Assembly: GCA_019426215.1 (NCBI GenBank)
Contig: CM033399.1
Span: 29,273,022-29,337,021, forward strand
Length of the DNA stretch: 64,000 nt
Direction: 5' to 3'
From: Buddleja alternifolia
Taxonomy: Eukaryota; Streptophyta; Magnoliopsida; Lamiales; Scrophulariaceae
Within the stretch, counting starts at the first letter, position 1. The number at the start of each line of letters is the position of its first letter. The notes under the pieces were generated by a model. That model saw only the letters and a program-made list of their open reading frames with translations, made no database searches and was not told where the DNA came from. Below are positions 34,327 through 46,286 of the stretch, piece after piece. Position numbers and translations under genes: made by a program.

Positions 34327-35108
34327 GAGATCCTATTAGTTTGTTACTTCCTTTGGTTTCATGCGTCCTCCTAGATTTTCTCCTGAAGAACGAATTGATT
34401 CATAGCTATTAACTTCCTCATCAATGTCCTTTTTTCCTTCCTGTCCTGGGCGATGGCCCTAATTTTTTACATCATATTTTTCGTCCTGCCTAGGAGGTAG
34501 CATTTTCTTCCTTGATTTTCTCCTGGTGTGTTACATTGGGCGGGATCCTGCCTTTCTGGATTCTCTCCTCCTGAAATTTAGCGCGCCACATCTGGCAACC
34601 TTCCTGGGCAGGATATTTCCTAGGGGGTTCCCCCTCTTGATGTATATTCACCTGTTCAGCAAATTCCATTCTCCCTGCTCATTTTCAAGAGCCATTTTCG
34701 GAAGTAAACTCCAAATCAATATGAGTATTAGTATTTTTGGGTACTTGCTATACCGGACTTCCTCTCATCCTTCCCGGACCATGCAGATCTGGGCTTTTCT
34801 TTGCGGCCTGGACGGCTGCGTCGATTAGTTCCTACAATTATTCCTTACTCAAGTAGTAAGATGGCGCAATTTGCAGAGAGTTTTCCATCCCCACAACTTG
34901 TGTTCCAGGTGATGGGGAAATCTCGTTCCTGCCAATCGAGACTCCACCCCCATGTGCTATGGGGTCTCCTGTAATTGGCCAATCAAACGTCTAGCCAAAA
35001 GGGTTGGAGTTTTAGGGCGTTATTACCTCCACTCGTCGGGAGTAACGTCTCCTTGTTTCCCAAAACCTCCATAGTTTCGTTCATTTCCTCGATATGTTGA
35101 CCTGCCAT
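34327..35108 (-). pseudogene. gypsy 2 gag leader region
   Basis: The minus-strand ATG at 35108 gives MAGQHIEEMNETMEVLG at the same place as the 125-codon leader frame of element 1, but it stops after about 40 codons. The remainder to the gag core is degraded, and no domain is recognised. Confidence 0.5.
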
Positions 35109-35180
35109 CAAGCTTGTGAAAGAAAAGAGAATTTCGAAAAAAATAAGAAAATGTTACCTCACGCCTTGAAGCTCAATTTC

Positions 35181-35195
35181 CCACAGATGGCGCCA
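35181..35195 (-). other. gypsy 2 primer-binding site
   Basis: TGGCGCCATCTG on the minus strand, two bases after the LTR end. Same tRNA-Asp-like type as element 1. Confidence 0.8.
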
Positions 35196-35197
35196 AT

Positions 35198-35736
35198 TGA
35201 TACACGTGGGATTTACACCAATAAATTTGTATGATTAATTGCGAGAAACTGACTATAAAAGCTATAAGAAAATAAAAGAGTAAAAATTTGTAAAGATGAA
35301 AGAGTTGTTTATTGATCATCCAAAATGAATATTTATACAAGCTAGATGGCTTTTATACAAATTTGGTAAGTAAAATCCGGTTGATTTCCTTCTTGCTCTA
35401 TTTATTGTAATCAGGACTATTTCTGGAAGTTTTGGGTGTCCTGAAATTGTCCTAAATGCATCTGATCCAGGTCCATATTTAGCCACATCAGATTTTCCTG
35501 CTTTGGTAAGTATTTGACCAATTTTCATTAATTGATTCCTAATGGGATATTTGATTGGATATTGTCTTGCTGGTTGATATCCTTCCTTTCAGGGCTCCGG
35601 TTGGGCTCTCTTTTAGCTAATGGGCAATGCTGAATTACAATTGTATGAGCCGAATTATTATAATAAAATAAGAAAAGATATATAATATTTTTTGGGCTTG
35701 TCAGCTTGGTCCAATGAATAATATCTACCCACATCA
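35198..35736 (-). repeat. gypsy 2 5' LTR
   Basis: 539 bp. On the minus strand it starts TGATGTGGGTAG and ends CCCACGTGTATCA. TATA-like TATAAATATTC precedes an AATAAA signal (both around 35310-35345). Both ends align with the solo LTR at 5875-6424. Confidence 0.88.
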
Positions 35737-36089
35737 TCTAGTAACCATGATTTTCCTTGTATTTTTTTCATAACAATTTTCTTGAACCAAATAACCAAAT
35801 AGAGTGCGAGTATAAAACTAAAAAAGTTTGGGGTTTATAAGAGGATGAGACACTTCTCGCAATTCTGAAAGTGGATGGATTCAGGCGGATCCTAACTTCC
35901 AATTTCAGTTTTATAATTCTAACCGTTGCTCGGGATAGTATCAAAATCCTAACCGTATTTGTTTTCTCTCCGCCACCCCAACCACTGGCCATCGGGTAGG
36001 GTTGGACACCCTCCAATTTATGTATCGCCTATATAGACAACATAGAGACTTACGTCGGTATTTGGTGCTTCAATTATTTCTAGCTACAT
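35737..36089. other. Intergenic, nothing recognised
   Basis: No supported gene. Open frames here are short and without familiar motifs. Confidence 0.5.
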
Positions 36090-36553
36090 CAGGGGCGGAT
36101 GTAAGTGTAACGGGGGGGGGGGGGGGGCATGCCCCCACTGATTTTTTTTTTTTAAAAAAAATATATACATATTTTTTAATTTTAATTTCTAAATTACATT
36201 AATGCCCCCCCTCAATTTTGAAAAATAAATTTTTTACCTAACAAAATTTTTTATATTTGAATTTCGCCCCCCTCAAAATCGAAAAATATCACGTTTTCTC
36301 CCTTCACTTTGAGTTCGCACCCCCAAAACCCAAAATCCTGGCTATAACAAAAGAGGTATAAGAGTATAAATTATGTCAAAAGTTGTAATTGAACATAATT
36401 CCTTATTATATTTTTCCCCATAAATATAGCATACCGTACCGCGGGGGGCTCCGCACCCCCCTTAACAAATTGTATAGCTATATTACAACAATCTCGCCTC
36501 CTCGATAAAATTCCTAGTGCCCCCACTGACCAGAAATTCTAGATCTGCCACTG
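36090..36553. mobile_element. hAT-like MITE, 8-bp target duplication
   Basis: 464 bp with ends CAGGGGCGGATG and, reversed, CAGTGGCAGATC, flanked by the perfect 8-bp duplication AGCTACAT (36082-36089 and 36554-36561). Duplication length and CAG-type ends fit the hAT superfamily. The inside has long G and C runs and no coding region. Confidence 0.8.
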
Positions 36554-36603
36554 AGCTACATTGTTAGAGGTGTCTTATATACTGTTCATGGCATTATATA
36601 TTA

Positions 36604-36863
36604 GGGATAATTGCACTCACACCCCCTCAAAGATGGGGTAGTTACACAAACATCTCCTCACTAAGTGGTAATTACAAACACACTCCCTCAGGGGATCTAT
36701 TAGTAAGATTTACAAGGGGTGCAATTGTAAGAATTGTTACATACCAAGGGGATGCAATTATAAGAAATTTTTAACATGATGGGGTGTGTTTATAATTATC
36801 AATTAGTGAGGGGAGGTTTGTATAATTACTTCATCATTAATGGAGTGTGAGTGTAATTATCCC
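36604..36863. mobile_element. MITE, Mutator-like, about 85-bp inverted repeats
   Basis: Ends GGGATAATTGCACTCACAC and, reversed, GGGATAATTACACTCACAC. Flanked by TATATATTA and TATAAATTA, a 9-bp duplication with one mismatch. 260 bp, noncoding. Confidence 0.75.
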
Positions 36864-37587
36864 TATAAATTAATAAAACGAAAGATGCAAATTGGATCAT
36901 TTAGTCTAAGTCTTTGAGAAACGTCTCGTATGCTGCAAAGGTAGTCGTACATGATTTGATCGCAGGAGACGAAGAAAAAGCAAGTCAACAGAATATGTCA
37001 TGTAGTTCCATTTTCCAGGCATGAAATTTGTTATTTTTTCCATTTTCCAGGAATCTGGATTTGGAATTTCGTTAGCAAATTGTGACTGAATGTGATGTAA
37101 TCTTTTCCTATACGTGTCTACTACGATCAAATAAAAGACTTGCCAAATTACCTAAAAAATGTTACATAATTATGCGGGGAGATTTGCAATATGTGTCCAT
37201 AGGATATGGCTTCTTATATTTTTATCTCGTTCTTTGCAAACTTGTAAAATCATTTTCATTGGATGCATTTAATTGCTATTTTGGTTGCAACTGTTAAAAA
37301 TTGAACGGAGTTTCGCGCGTGTAATGTACACTTTGTTAATTTTAAAATTGATCATGTACAAGACAAGTGATAAAACTAAATGTGTTCACTCTTTAGAGGT
37401 TGGGACTAAAAATGCAAAAAGAAAAGAAAATGCATCCTATATGACGAATTTTACAAGTTTGTAAGTAATTGAACTAAAAAATGCAATAATTGTTATTTTT
37501 CCTAATTATGTACCATCAATGAACTTTTCACCATTTTATTATTGGGTTATGATATGTTACAGTACTGATGTGTAATAATAAATTTTA
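36864..37587. other. Intergenic, nothing firmly recognised
   Basis: AT-rich. TTCCATTTTCCAGG-like units occur twice near 37010 and 37040. A 74-codon minus-strand frame (36906-37130) resembles nothing I know. Confidence 0.45.
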
Positions 37588-38210
37588 GGAAAAATTACTA
37601 AAACACTCCGTAAATGAAATTTTATGTCCATAAAACTCATGAAAATGTTTTTCAATCTCAAAAACTCATTTTATAAACTTTTCATTCACACAAAGTTAAA
37701 ATATAAGATTAATAACTTTTTGGACTATATTATCTTTTATGTCTTAAGTTGAGAATTGATAATTGATTTTCTTTATCGAAATTGTTTTGTTTCAGATTTT
37801 CAAATTGATAAATTGGGTAAATAAAAAATTCATTTTTAATGTTATATATTTAAATGTTTTTAGATAATTTATTTTTTACTTCAACATGGTAATTATTTAT
37901 GTATTCTCATTTATTAATTTTTTAAAAAAATTTAAAAACAATCTGAAAGATTAGAATCATAGTTAATATTAATTATCAATATAAAAGTTCTAAGCAAATA
38001 AATTTCTATACAAAAGTACAAGTGATTGATTCTTAATCTAGAAGTCTAAGGACGATTAATTAAGTTCATAATTTATTAACCCTAAATTTTGATATTTTTT
38101 TTTGGAATAAAAAGTCGATGCAATGGAATTTTGGATTGAAAAATATTACAATGAGTTTTTGAATATAAAGTCTTTTTTAGGGTTTTTAATATTTTTCTCA
38201 TTTCTTTTTT
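37588..38210. mobile_element. Probable MITE, imperfect 90-bp inverted repeats
   Basis: The left end GGAAAAATTACTAAAACAC is matched on the other strand by GAGAAAAATATTAAAAACCC, and both continue with AAAACTCAT- and TTTTTCAATC-like blocks. Target duplication not found, so the boundaries are approximate. Confidence 0.5.
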
Positions 38211-38366
38211 AGAATTAGAGAAAACTATTTAAAATGATTAATTAATAAGTGACATATAAAATAATAAAAATACTCTTCTCAAAAACATTCGAGCCCGACA
38301 ATCTCGGATTAGTTCTACCAGCAACCATCTTCCCCCCAATCCCCCACCCCCAACTTTGAAAGATTA

Positions 38367-39883
38367 GGCTCTATTTGGTTGTGTTTTCATTTCATTTTCA
38401 ACCGTCATTTTTTAAAATGTATGGAGGAATGAGTTTTTTGATTTTTGTGTGAAAATGACAGCATGTTTGGTTATGTTTCTGAAAATGGTTGGACTTGATG
38501 ATTTGATAATGTATGAAATGATTGAGTTAGTTAGAAGTAATAATTATGTAGGAAAAATTCATTGACCTCCCTTGAACAATAGGTATTTGGCATCCACACC
38601 CCCTCACTTTGATATATTGGCAATGACTTCCCCTTCTTCAACTTCTTCTCAAATTTTACAAGTTAAAGCCTATTATACCCTTCGCATTTTAGCTAAAAAG
38701 GTTTAATTGAATGAGAAATTGTTAAAATATTATCAAATTACTTTGTAACAAAATATTTAAAATGAATTGGTTTTTACAAATATTACTAAAATCCCTAAAC
38801 CTTAAATTATATATTTAAAAAGTATCTTTCCTAATTTCGTGAATAGTTTATCATGGACAAATATTTTCTGTTTTAATTGTGCTATTTTTATTTGTTACAT
38901 CATTTTTTATTTCTATCGCAATATTGAAGCAATTTGTCAAGTATTTTTTTTATATCGTATTTATTATAATTTCATATTCGGAATTGATGATTTATGGTGA
39001 TATTCGGTTTTTTATTTTCATTTAGTCAATTGAAATTCATTAATAATATATATATATATATGTAGAGGGTTGCTACTTGTTGAGTTATAATTTTTTATTA
39101 ATTTGTAGTTTATATATACAATATTCATAAGTTTATTTTTCATTGTACATTTTTTATATTTCAACTTAGGAATAAAAATATCTGAGATTTTTTTTAATTA
39201 ATTTATGATTTAAGAGTTTTAGAAATATATCTCTAACTTTTTTTAATTTTGCATGATTATGTTTTGTACTTTATTACAATGTCATCTAATGGTACTTTTT
39301 TTAAAAAAATCGAACAAATTATTAAGTCTAACTCAACATTTTTAGCTCTAAAAAAAGGGCATTTTAGTCTTTAATTAATAAATTTATTTGAAAAATTGAA
39401 GGAAGGGAGGTCCATGCCAATATTCCAAAAGTGAGGGCTGAAGATGTCAATTGTCCATAGTTTAGAGGAGGTTGATGCAATTATCCCTAATTATGTATAT
39501 AGTATAAATAAAATAATAGATAATATTATATTGATTAAATATACTTGAAAGTAAAAATGATAAAGATGGACCCCAAAAAAAAACACTAAAAATACTCAAA
39601 ATGGGTCTTAAAATGTGCACAAATCTATCAAGGTTAATACTATGTATTTTATTTTACTATAGCACCACAATGATTGCCGTAAAAATAAATTTTTAAAAGA
39701 AGATGTGAGAGAAAGAAAAATGTAAGTGTGAATTGGTAAAGTAAAAGGTAGTTATCAGAGAATGCGAAAGTGAAAATGAAAATAAGTATATTTTCTGTTG
39801 AGAATGATGAAAACTGTATATTTTTATTTTCAAATGAGAATGAAAATGAAAATCTAGCTACAAAAACACAAACAAACATAACC
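38367..39883. mobile_element. Tourist-like (PIF/Harbinger) MITE split by another MITE
   Basis: Ends GGCTCTATTTGGTTGTG and, reversed, GGTTATGTTTGTTTGTG, followed by ATTTTCATTTTCATT-type arms. The flanking TTA duplication (38364-38366 and 39884-39886) fits PIF/Harbinger. A Mutator-like MITE at 38551-39487 splits it. Confidence 0.65.
38551..39487. mobile_element. Mutator-like MITE nested in the Tourist-like element
   Basis: Ends GGAAAAATTCATTGACCTCCC-like on the left and GGGATAATTGCATCAACC when reversed on the right. Perfect 10-bp duplication TAATTATGTA at 38541-38550 and 39488-39497. 937 bp, AT-rich, no transposase. Confidence 0.8.
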
Positions 39884-40910
39884 TTAGACTTTTTACCCTT
39901 TTGAAATTTAAAATTCCCAACCCCCCCCCCCCCCCCCCCCCCACCTTCTAAAAATATCCATTTTTACCTCCTTTATATTGTATTCGCACCGAACAAAAAT
40001 ATTTAAATTTCTGGCTTCGTCCCCGTCCATGGCCTAGACACTTAAAGCAGTTCCCACAACTTTGAGCTTGATTTAAGATGCGTTTCTAAAATTTATTTTT
40101 CTTTTTTAATACTCTTTGATTATTATATATTTGATTTTTGCTAAAATCAATACTTTTTGTTATTATTCATGTATTGTATACTATTCATAAATTTCAAAAC
40201 TAGTCCCACGGTTTAGTTGAAAGCTAATATTGGTATCCAAGATTTTGCAAAGTGACGAAGCTAGCTAGTCCTTGCAGCTCAATTAAATGTTGCTAAACTA
40301 ATCCCGCCGTTAAATTCAATTGTCATTAGATTGTCGTTTCTTCATTGTTATCCATACATTATATTTATTTCCTTCGTGCTATCATCATTTCTAATAGTGT
40401 AACAATATATAATAAATTTTCATAATTTTATATATATATATATATATTAACATATAGAGTATACTGTTATAATATTAATCCCCTTGAATAATATCTTCCA
40501 ATTCTACCGAATAAATAGAGAATACAAGAGAAATAAAAGGAAACAAGATAACTATGGAAAAATATGATAAGGAAACTAATCTAACTTTCGATGGGAGGTA
40601 CTCTTTTGTAACGAGTTTATTAATATTTATTTTTTCATAGGGGGTAAATGCCTAATTCGATATAGCACATGGGATAAATTGTATTGAACCCGTTGGTAAT
40701 AATATACAACATTGCATAATTTCCCATCCAATTGATTACCATGAAAATACGAAACTTTTCAAATGCTTGAGATTTTCCAAATCAAGAATAAGAAATTTTG
40801 GCAAGTGAAGATTAAAAAATAAAAATAAAAAAGAAACAATGAGACCCACCTTGTGGAAAATCCAGACTCTATCTCTTCAAATTGTTGACCACTCATTCTA
40901 CAGATATTAA
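39884..40910. other. Upstream region of the subtilase gene
   Basis: No gene. Contains an uninterrupted C tract of over 20 bases (about 39919-39942) and a short TA repeat (about 40430-40448). Confidence 0.5.
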
Positions 40911-40920
40911 TATATAAATA
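40911..40920 (+). promoter_or_regulatory. Probable TATA box of the subtilase gene
   Basis: TATATAAATA lies about 63-78 nt before the candidate start codons, the normal distance for a plant core promoter with a short 5' leader. Confidence 0.6.
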
Positions 40921-40973
40921 AGCAGTTCAAGAACTCCCATAACAACACCAAGCTATATATTTCCTACTTCTAT

Positions 40974-43701
40974 ATGCTTTTGCTAAAAATGGCTTCCATA
41001 TGCTTGATCACCCTCATTTGCTTGTTTTTTACCATTCAATGGCCTACTATTGCAATTGATACACCTGAGAAAACAAGTTTAGAGACCTATATTGTTCATG
41101 TTGAGGTACCTGATGAGCAACTCAACGCTCAATCCCAAGATTTAGAGAGCTGGTACCATTCATTTCTTCCAACAACAACCTCAGACAACGACGGAGAATC
41201 ACGTATGATTTACGCCTACCGCACGGTTCTTAAAGGTTTTGCTGCCAAATTATCACCAAACGAAGTCAAAGCCATGCAAAACAAGGAAGGTTTCTTATAT
41301 GCACGACCCGCGAAAACGTTGTCGTTGCACACAACCCATTCCCCTAACTTCTTGGGCCTGAACCAAAACATGGGCTTGTGGAAAGACTCCAATTACGGTA
41401 AAGGTGTGATTATTGGAGTAGTGGACACCGGAATTTCTCCGAACCACCCGTCATTTAGCGACGAAGGTATGCCCCCTCCACCTGCCAAATGGAAAGGGAA
41501 GTGTCAATTCAATCACACGACATGCAATAATAAAATCATCGGAGCTAGGTATTTTAGAAGTGGAGAACAGAGCCCACTAGATGATGATGGCCACGGCACT
41601 CACACGGCAAGCACTGCAGCTGGAAACTTTGTGAAAGGATCCAATTTATTTGGTAATGCTAATGGAACTGCAGTTGGCGTTGCGCCATTTGCTCACTTGG
41701 CCATATATAGAGCATGCTGTCACGGACTTAGTCTCTTACTAACGCCTCGTGCGGCACTTAGCTCGTCGCCCCGTCTCTTGCAAGGATTGCTAAGTCAGCC
41801 TCGCTCACTCGTGCTCGTGTGCTCGGGATTTTAAGTAAAGAACTCGAGAGTGTTTGGGAAAACTCTTAAGCACTTGTATTGCTCTTCAAAATGCTTGATG
41901 ATTACAAATGATGCCTAGCCCCCTATTTATAGTAGTCCATTTGAGAATGGACGGTTGAGATCAATTCGATCCAACGGCTATAATCGACGATCTAGAGAAT
42001 TCTACTAGATATTTACAAGGTATATTCTAGAGAATTCTAGCTATACAAGTTTCTACCTTATTCTAGAGAATTCTTATAAATCTCTACACACTTAGAACAA
42101 TTCTAGATAATTCTACCCACTACTATATATACAAGGTAGTGTAGAGATTTAACACTTTGGTACCTCATTTGTGGGAAGAGGTCTTGAGAATTGCCGGGAC
42201 GTGACAATGCGCTCCTATATGTTCTGATAGCGACATACTTGCTGCAATGGACGCTGCCGTTGAAGACGGAGTCGATATACTTTCCATTGCACTTGGTGGA
42301 TTTCCTTCTGCTTTTTACGACGATAGCATTGCGCTAGGCGCGTTCAGCGCAATGAAGAAAGACATCTTAGTGAGTTGCTCTGCAGGAAACGAGGGTCCAG
42401 ATTACTTCTCTTTAGCCAACGGGGCTCCTTGGATTCTCACTGTTGGTGCGAGTACTACTGATAGAAAATTAAGGGCCACAGCCGTCCTCGGAAACAAACA
42501 ACAATTCCATGGTGAGTCGGCTTTTCAACCAAGGGAATTTCCGCAGACACAATTGCCTCTTATTGACGCAGGGATGCACAAAGCTAGATATTGCATCGAC
42601 CCATTGAGCAAAACCAACATACAAGGGAAAATAGTAGTGTGCGAATCTGGCGGAGGAAACACAAGAATTGAAAAGGGAAAAGCGGTGAAAAATGCTGGTG
42701 GAGCCGCCATGATTGTGGTGAACAGTGAGCTGGATGCGAACACTACTTTTTCAGAAGCTCACGTCCTCCCAGCAACACATGTGAGTTATACAGACGGATT
42801 AAAGATCATAACGTACATAAAGTCAACATCGACTCCCTTGGCTACAATTCTATTTGAAGGTACCGTTATTGGCGATGATCATGCACCATTTGTTGCTGCA
42901 TTTTCTTCTAGAGGACCCAACTCTGCAAGCCCGGGCATCCTAAAGCCCGACATTTTAGGCCCCGGAGTCAACATTCTTGCAGCGTGGCCTACCTCTATCG
43001 AAAATAATACCAACACAAAATCCACATTCAATATAATTTCTGGTACCTCAATGTCATGCCCACACCTCAGCGGCGTAGCTGCACTGCTCAAAAGTGCACA
43101 CCCAGATTGGTCGCCTGCTGCCATCAAATCAGCCATCATGACAACAGCTGATGTACTGAATCTTGCCAAGAATCCAATCGAGGACGAGAGGTATCTTCCT
43201 GCAAACATTTTTGCAACGGGGTCGGGCCATGTGAACCCATCAAGAGCAAACGACCCGGGACTCATTTATGACATCCAACCAGAGGACTACATTCCTTATT
43301 TATGTGGTCTGAACTATACAAGTCGACATGTTGGCATTATTTTGCAAAGAAGGGTAAGTTGTTCGGCGCAATCAAGCATACCAGAAGCTCAGCTCAACTA
43401 CCCTTCATTTGTTCTCACGTTTAGTACATTTCAATCAACTGTTCAGACATACACCAGGACAGTAACAAATGTTGGCGAGGCTAACTCATTTTACAATTTG
43501 GAAATTGTCCCTCCACTTGGTTTTGATGTCAGTGTTGAGCCCCGTATGCTCTCCTTCAAAGACCTAAACCAGAAAATGCAGTATCGGGTGAAATTCAGCC
43601 GATTGGCATCTGCCGGGAACAACACGGTTGCTCAAGGTTACTTGAAATGGACATCCCCAAAACACACTGTTAGGAGCCCTATAGTTATTTTAATGTTATA
43701 G
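40974..43701 (+). pseudogene. Plant subtilisin-like serine protease (subtilase), disrupted by an LTR
   Basis: Secreted serine protease of the plant SBT family. The ATG at 40974 opens the frame, but the ATG at 40989 (MASICLIT) has a better AAAATGGC context; a hydrophobic signal peptide follows. Then come the I9 propeptide ([13 protein letters not shown]), catalytic Asp in [11 protein letters not shown] (codon 41424), catalytic His in DGHGTHTAS (codon 41592), oxyanion Asn in SAGNEGP (codon 42388), a PA insert (about 42600-42870), catalytic Ser in SGTSMSCPH (codon 43048) and the Fn3-like end. Without the 489-bp LTR (41718-42206) plus one 4-bp duplicate, both halves are in the same frame and encode about 745 residues, normal for the family, with no intron. 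As it stands, translation stops at 41834. AATAAA at 43741. Confidence 0.92.
41718..42206 (-). mobile_element. Solo LTR (489 bp) inside the subtilase exon
   Basis: Ends TGTCACGGACTTAG and CGGGACGTGACA, with the duplication ATGC at 41714-41717 and 42207-42210 (a fifth base differs). On the minus strand TATAAATAGGGGGC (about 41922-41936) looks like an LTR promoter, so the LTR is probably in minus orientation. No primer site or coding sequence, hence a solo LTR. The gypsy type is a guess from the TGTCACGTCCCGG start. Confidence 0.8.
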
Positions 43702-44664
43702 TGTATACTCATGTCATGAATATTAAAGAGACCTCAGAATAAATAAATTAACAGGGGCTCTTCTTTTCTATAATCACTTACTAGCGTGTAACCCGTGCTA
43801 TGCACGGCCTTTGTTAAAGCAAATATAAGTTAAGAAAATTGATATAATTTTGTTTAGTTGAGTTAAATGTATGATTTTTTTAGCGCAAAAATGAAGATTC
43901 TCTTCAGAAATATCATTATACATCATATATACAAAAATAGTAAATCACGTACCGGTCAAATAAGGAGTAATGATTTGTTATAAAACTATAAAATAAAAGC
44001 AACATGATCATTACTTTGTCAGAACAAATTTAAATGTTTCTAGACTCACAAATTTAAATGTTTATAAACTCAATAAAATAGCAAACGCAATATCATCATT
44101 ATTTACAGAAATTGGTTAGAAAAAGTTTAAATGTCTATATAATTCAATTAATTTCCGTGCATAACACGGATACTATTTTGAAGATAAATTTGATTAAAAA
44201 AAAAAGATATAATCAGATTATACAAATTACATGTCACACATGACTCCAATATTTCAACAATACGTGTTAAACTTCAACTCGTTTCCCAAATGAAATCAAC
44301 CTTAATTCAATGTCAATAACAATTAAAAAAGATCAGTGGCTAAGAAATAATGAAATGAACAATATTAGATATACTCAATGTGTTTAAAAGTAACATAAAC
44401 AAAAAAAAACTATTGATTTTCTGGAGTATTCAATTGCAAAGATAATATATATTCCTCGTAAATGCTTAAATTCTTTTCCTTTTCATAAGGAGTTCACTTA
44501 CCTGAGTGAATTCTTAATAAATAATCTAGAAATGGGAGAAGTGCAGAAAGAGAGATTAAAGTTAATGCAAGTTTAAGAATAGAGCATACAATTATCTTTC
44601 AAGTCACAGAATCAATGGAACACCAAAGCATATCCGCCCTTTTATTGTAAATGAACATGGATAT
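43702..44664. other. AT-rich DNA 3' of the subtilase, with a CCGTGC/GCACGG hairpin pair
   Basis: No gene. Near 43785-43808 the sequence CCCGTGCTATGCACGG can fold into a short hairpin. A related inverted copy, CCGTGCATAACACGG, lies near 44154-44168. Such motifs occur near the ends of some plant nonautonomous transposons, but I cannot set element borders. Confidence 0.4.
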
Positions 44665-46189
44665 TGTTGGTCCCAAGTGGCATACGAAAGGGTCTAGAAA
44701 GGGGGGAGAGGTTGAATAGACCCTGAAGTTTTCTTCAATTTCAAAAATTTCGTATTCAAAAGTTTTGTGAGCGTTTGACTGAGCGTCTACTTGAAGACAG
44801 ACTTTTATAAAGTTAACTTAGACTCAAGATTTGAATACTATAACCAAATAAGGTTAAGCATTCAGTTCTTTTATCAGGGTTAACACAACGGAATAGTTTT
44901 AAGTTTTCTTTTGAAAAGGTTTAGCGTCACAACGATTTTAACTTAGTTGCTTTTGACTTTTAAATGATTTTATCAATGTGTTTGCTTCACTGAATATGCA
45001 ATGATAAGACAATAATGAAATCAACAGTAAAGTAAAGATACAAAGTTTGAAAGGTTCGTTGGGTGGTGTAATCCCAACTACGTCCTTCTTCTCCTTTTTC
45101 ACTCGAAGAAAATCCACTAAAATGATTCTCGAATAATCACACAGAAACTTCTACAAAATAGAGGATGAGATGGATTTAAATGGCTTGAGCTCCTTGGTCT
45201 CACAGATTTCTGCTCCATGACACTTCGATCTGCTTGTTTCTTTCACCCAGAAATAATGCAAGTATTCAACTTCGACTTCACACAGATTGCAAGGCAGAAT
45301 AAGGGTTTTGTCTAACGGTTTGTTTGATTTTTGAAAGTTCAAACAACTTAGAATTTCTCAATAATAGTGTAGAGTTCTTCTGAAAAAGATGTTTGAGATA
45401 TTGGTTGACTGTCTCAGGGATTGATGAAAAGCAGAAAGAATGTTTGCTTTGAATATGCTGGCTTTTCTGAATGTTTAAGGATTGAGACTTCAATGCAACA
45501 GAGATTCGGCTTGTAAGCTTGTTGTTGAAGTCCTATTTATAGACTTTCTTGGGTAAAGTGTCTGTGGGACACATGGCTTGGCGCGTGTCTATCACTTTCG
45601 CGAGTGAACGACTTTATGTTTTTTTTCCCTGAAATTCTATTGCAAAAGGTTGGTGCCGCAGACTTGTAAAGTTGACAGTACAATGAGAAGACTTCTCCGT
45701 ACGTCCTGGAGTACTTATCACATTTAATGCTCTTATCTTCATTTAATACACTTGAAATTAATGTTCATTGGACATTAATGTTTTGAGAATATTTGCATTT
45801 AACTCCTTCTGGACTTCGGAAAAAATTCAGGTGAAATTTTGTCTTGATAAATGCTCATTCAACCTGAATAATCCTTAGCTAAATCTTCATACATCAACGC
45901 TTGAAAAGGCTTGACGCTCAGAAGCTTGCTAGAGATCTTCATCTTCATTCAGACTTCAGACGCTCGTATTTCAAACTTAACTACTGACAAACTCACCCAG
46001 AGTAATATCAGATGCTTAGTCTAAGAATACTTAGCCTAAGAATCTAGAATAAAAACAAATAAAGCCTTATACAAATCTAACGCTCAAAGCCTATACATGA
46101 TTTCTAATAAAATCAAACTTACATATTATGGGGTCTAACAGAAATCCTAATTGTCATCATTAAAACATTTAACAAGGAATTTCCTAACA
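44665..46189 (-). repeat. Element C 3' LTR
   Basis: 1525 bp; on the plus strand it runs from TGTTGGTCCCAAGTGG to ATTTCCTAACA. Similar along its length to the element B LTR. TATA box seen reversed as CTATTTATAG near 45532-45541. Confidence 0.9.
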
Positions 46190-46286
46190 ATTTTTCCCTT
46201 TTTGATGATGACAATACTTACTCTTTTATAGTTCAAGAGTTAGATAGCCAAAATACAAAGTTAGCTTTGAATAAGTTAGATAAAAG

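Larger units (their letters stand above)
31915..35736 (-). mobile_element. Ty3/gypsy element 2 (Tat-like), 5' half only
   Basis: From high to low coordinates: LTR 35198-35736, tRNA-Asp-like primer site, gag leader, gag core, protease and the first part of RT. The copy stops abruptly inside RT at about 31915 (the MDAQ-x-GYHQ region), so the rest of RT, RNase H, integrase and 3' LTR are missing. It is related to element 1 in LTR ends, primer site and protein sequence, and its LTR shows what the split LTR of element 1 should look like. Confidence 0.88.

Noticed and set aside
35768..36016. 82-codon minus-strand frame beside gypsy 2.
   Set aside because: No motif, no promoter context, no homologous copy in the window.
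36906..37130. 74-codon minus-strand frame.
   Set aside because: No recognisable domain; length is within chance for AT-rich DNA on this scale.
40974..40988. Taking the first ATG at 40974 as the certain start of the subtilase.
   Set aside because: The ATG at 40989 has the better context and starts the signal peptide more typically, so the start remains open.
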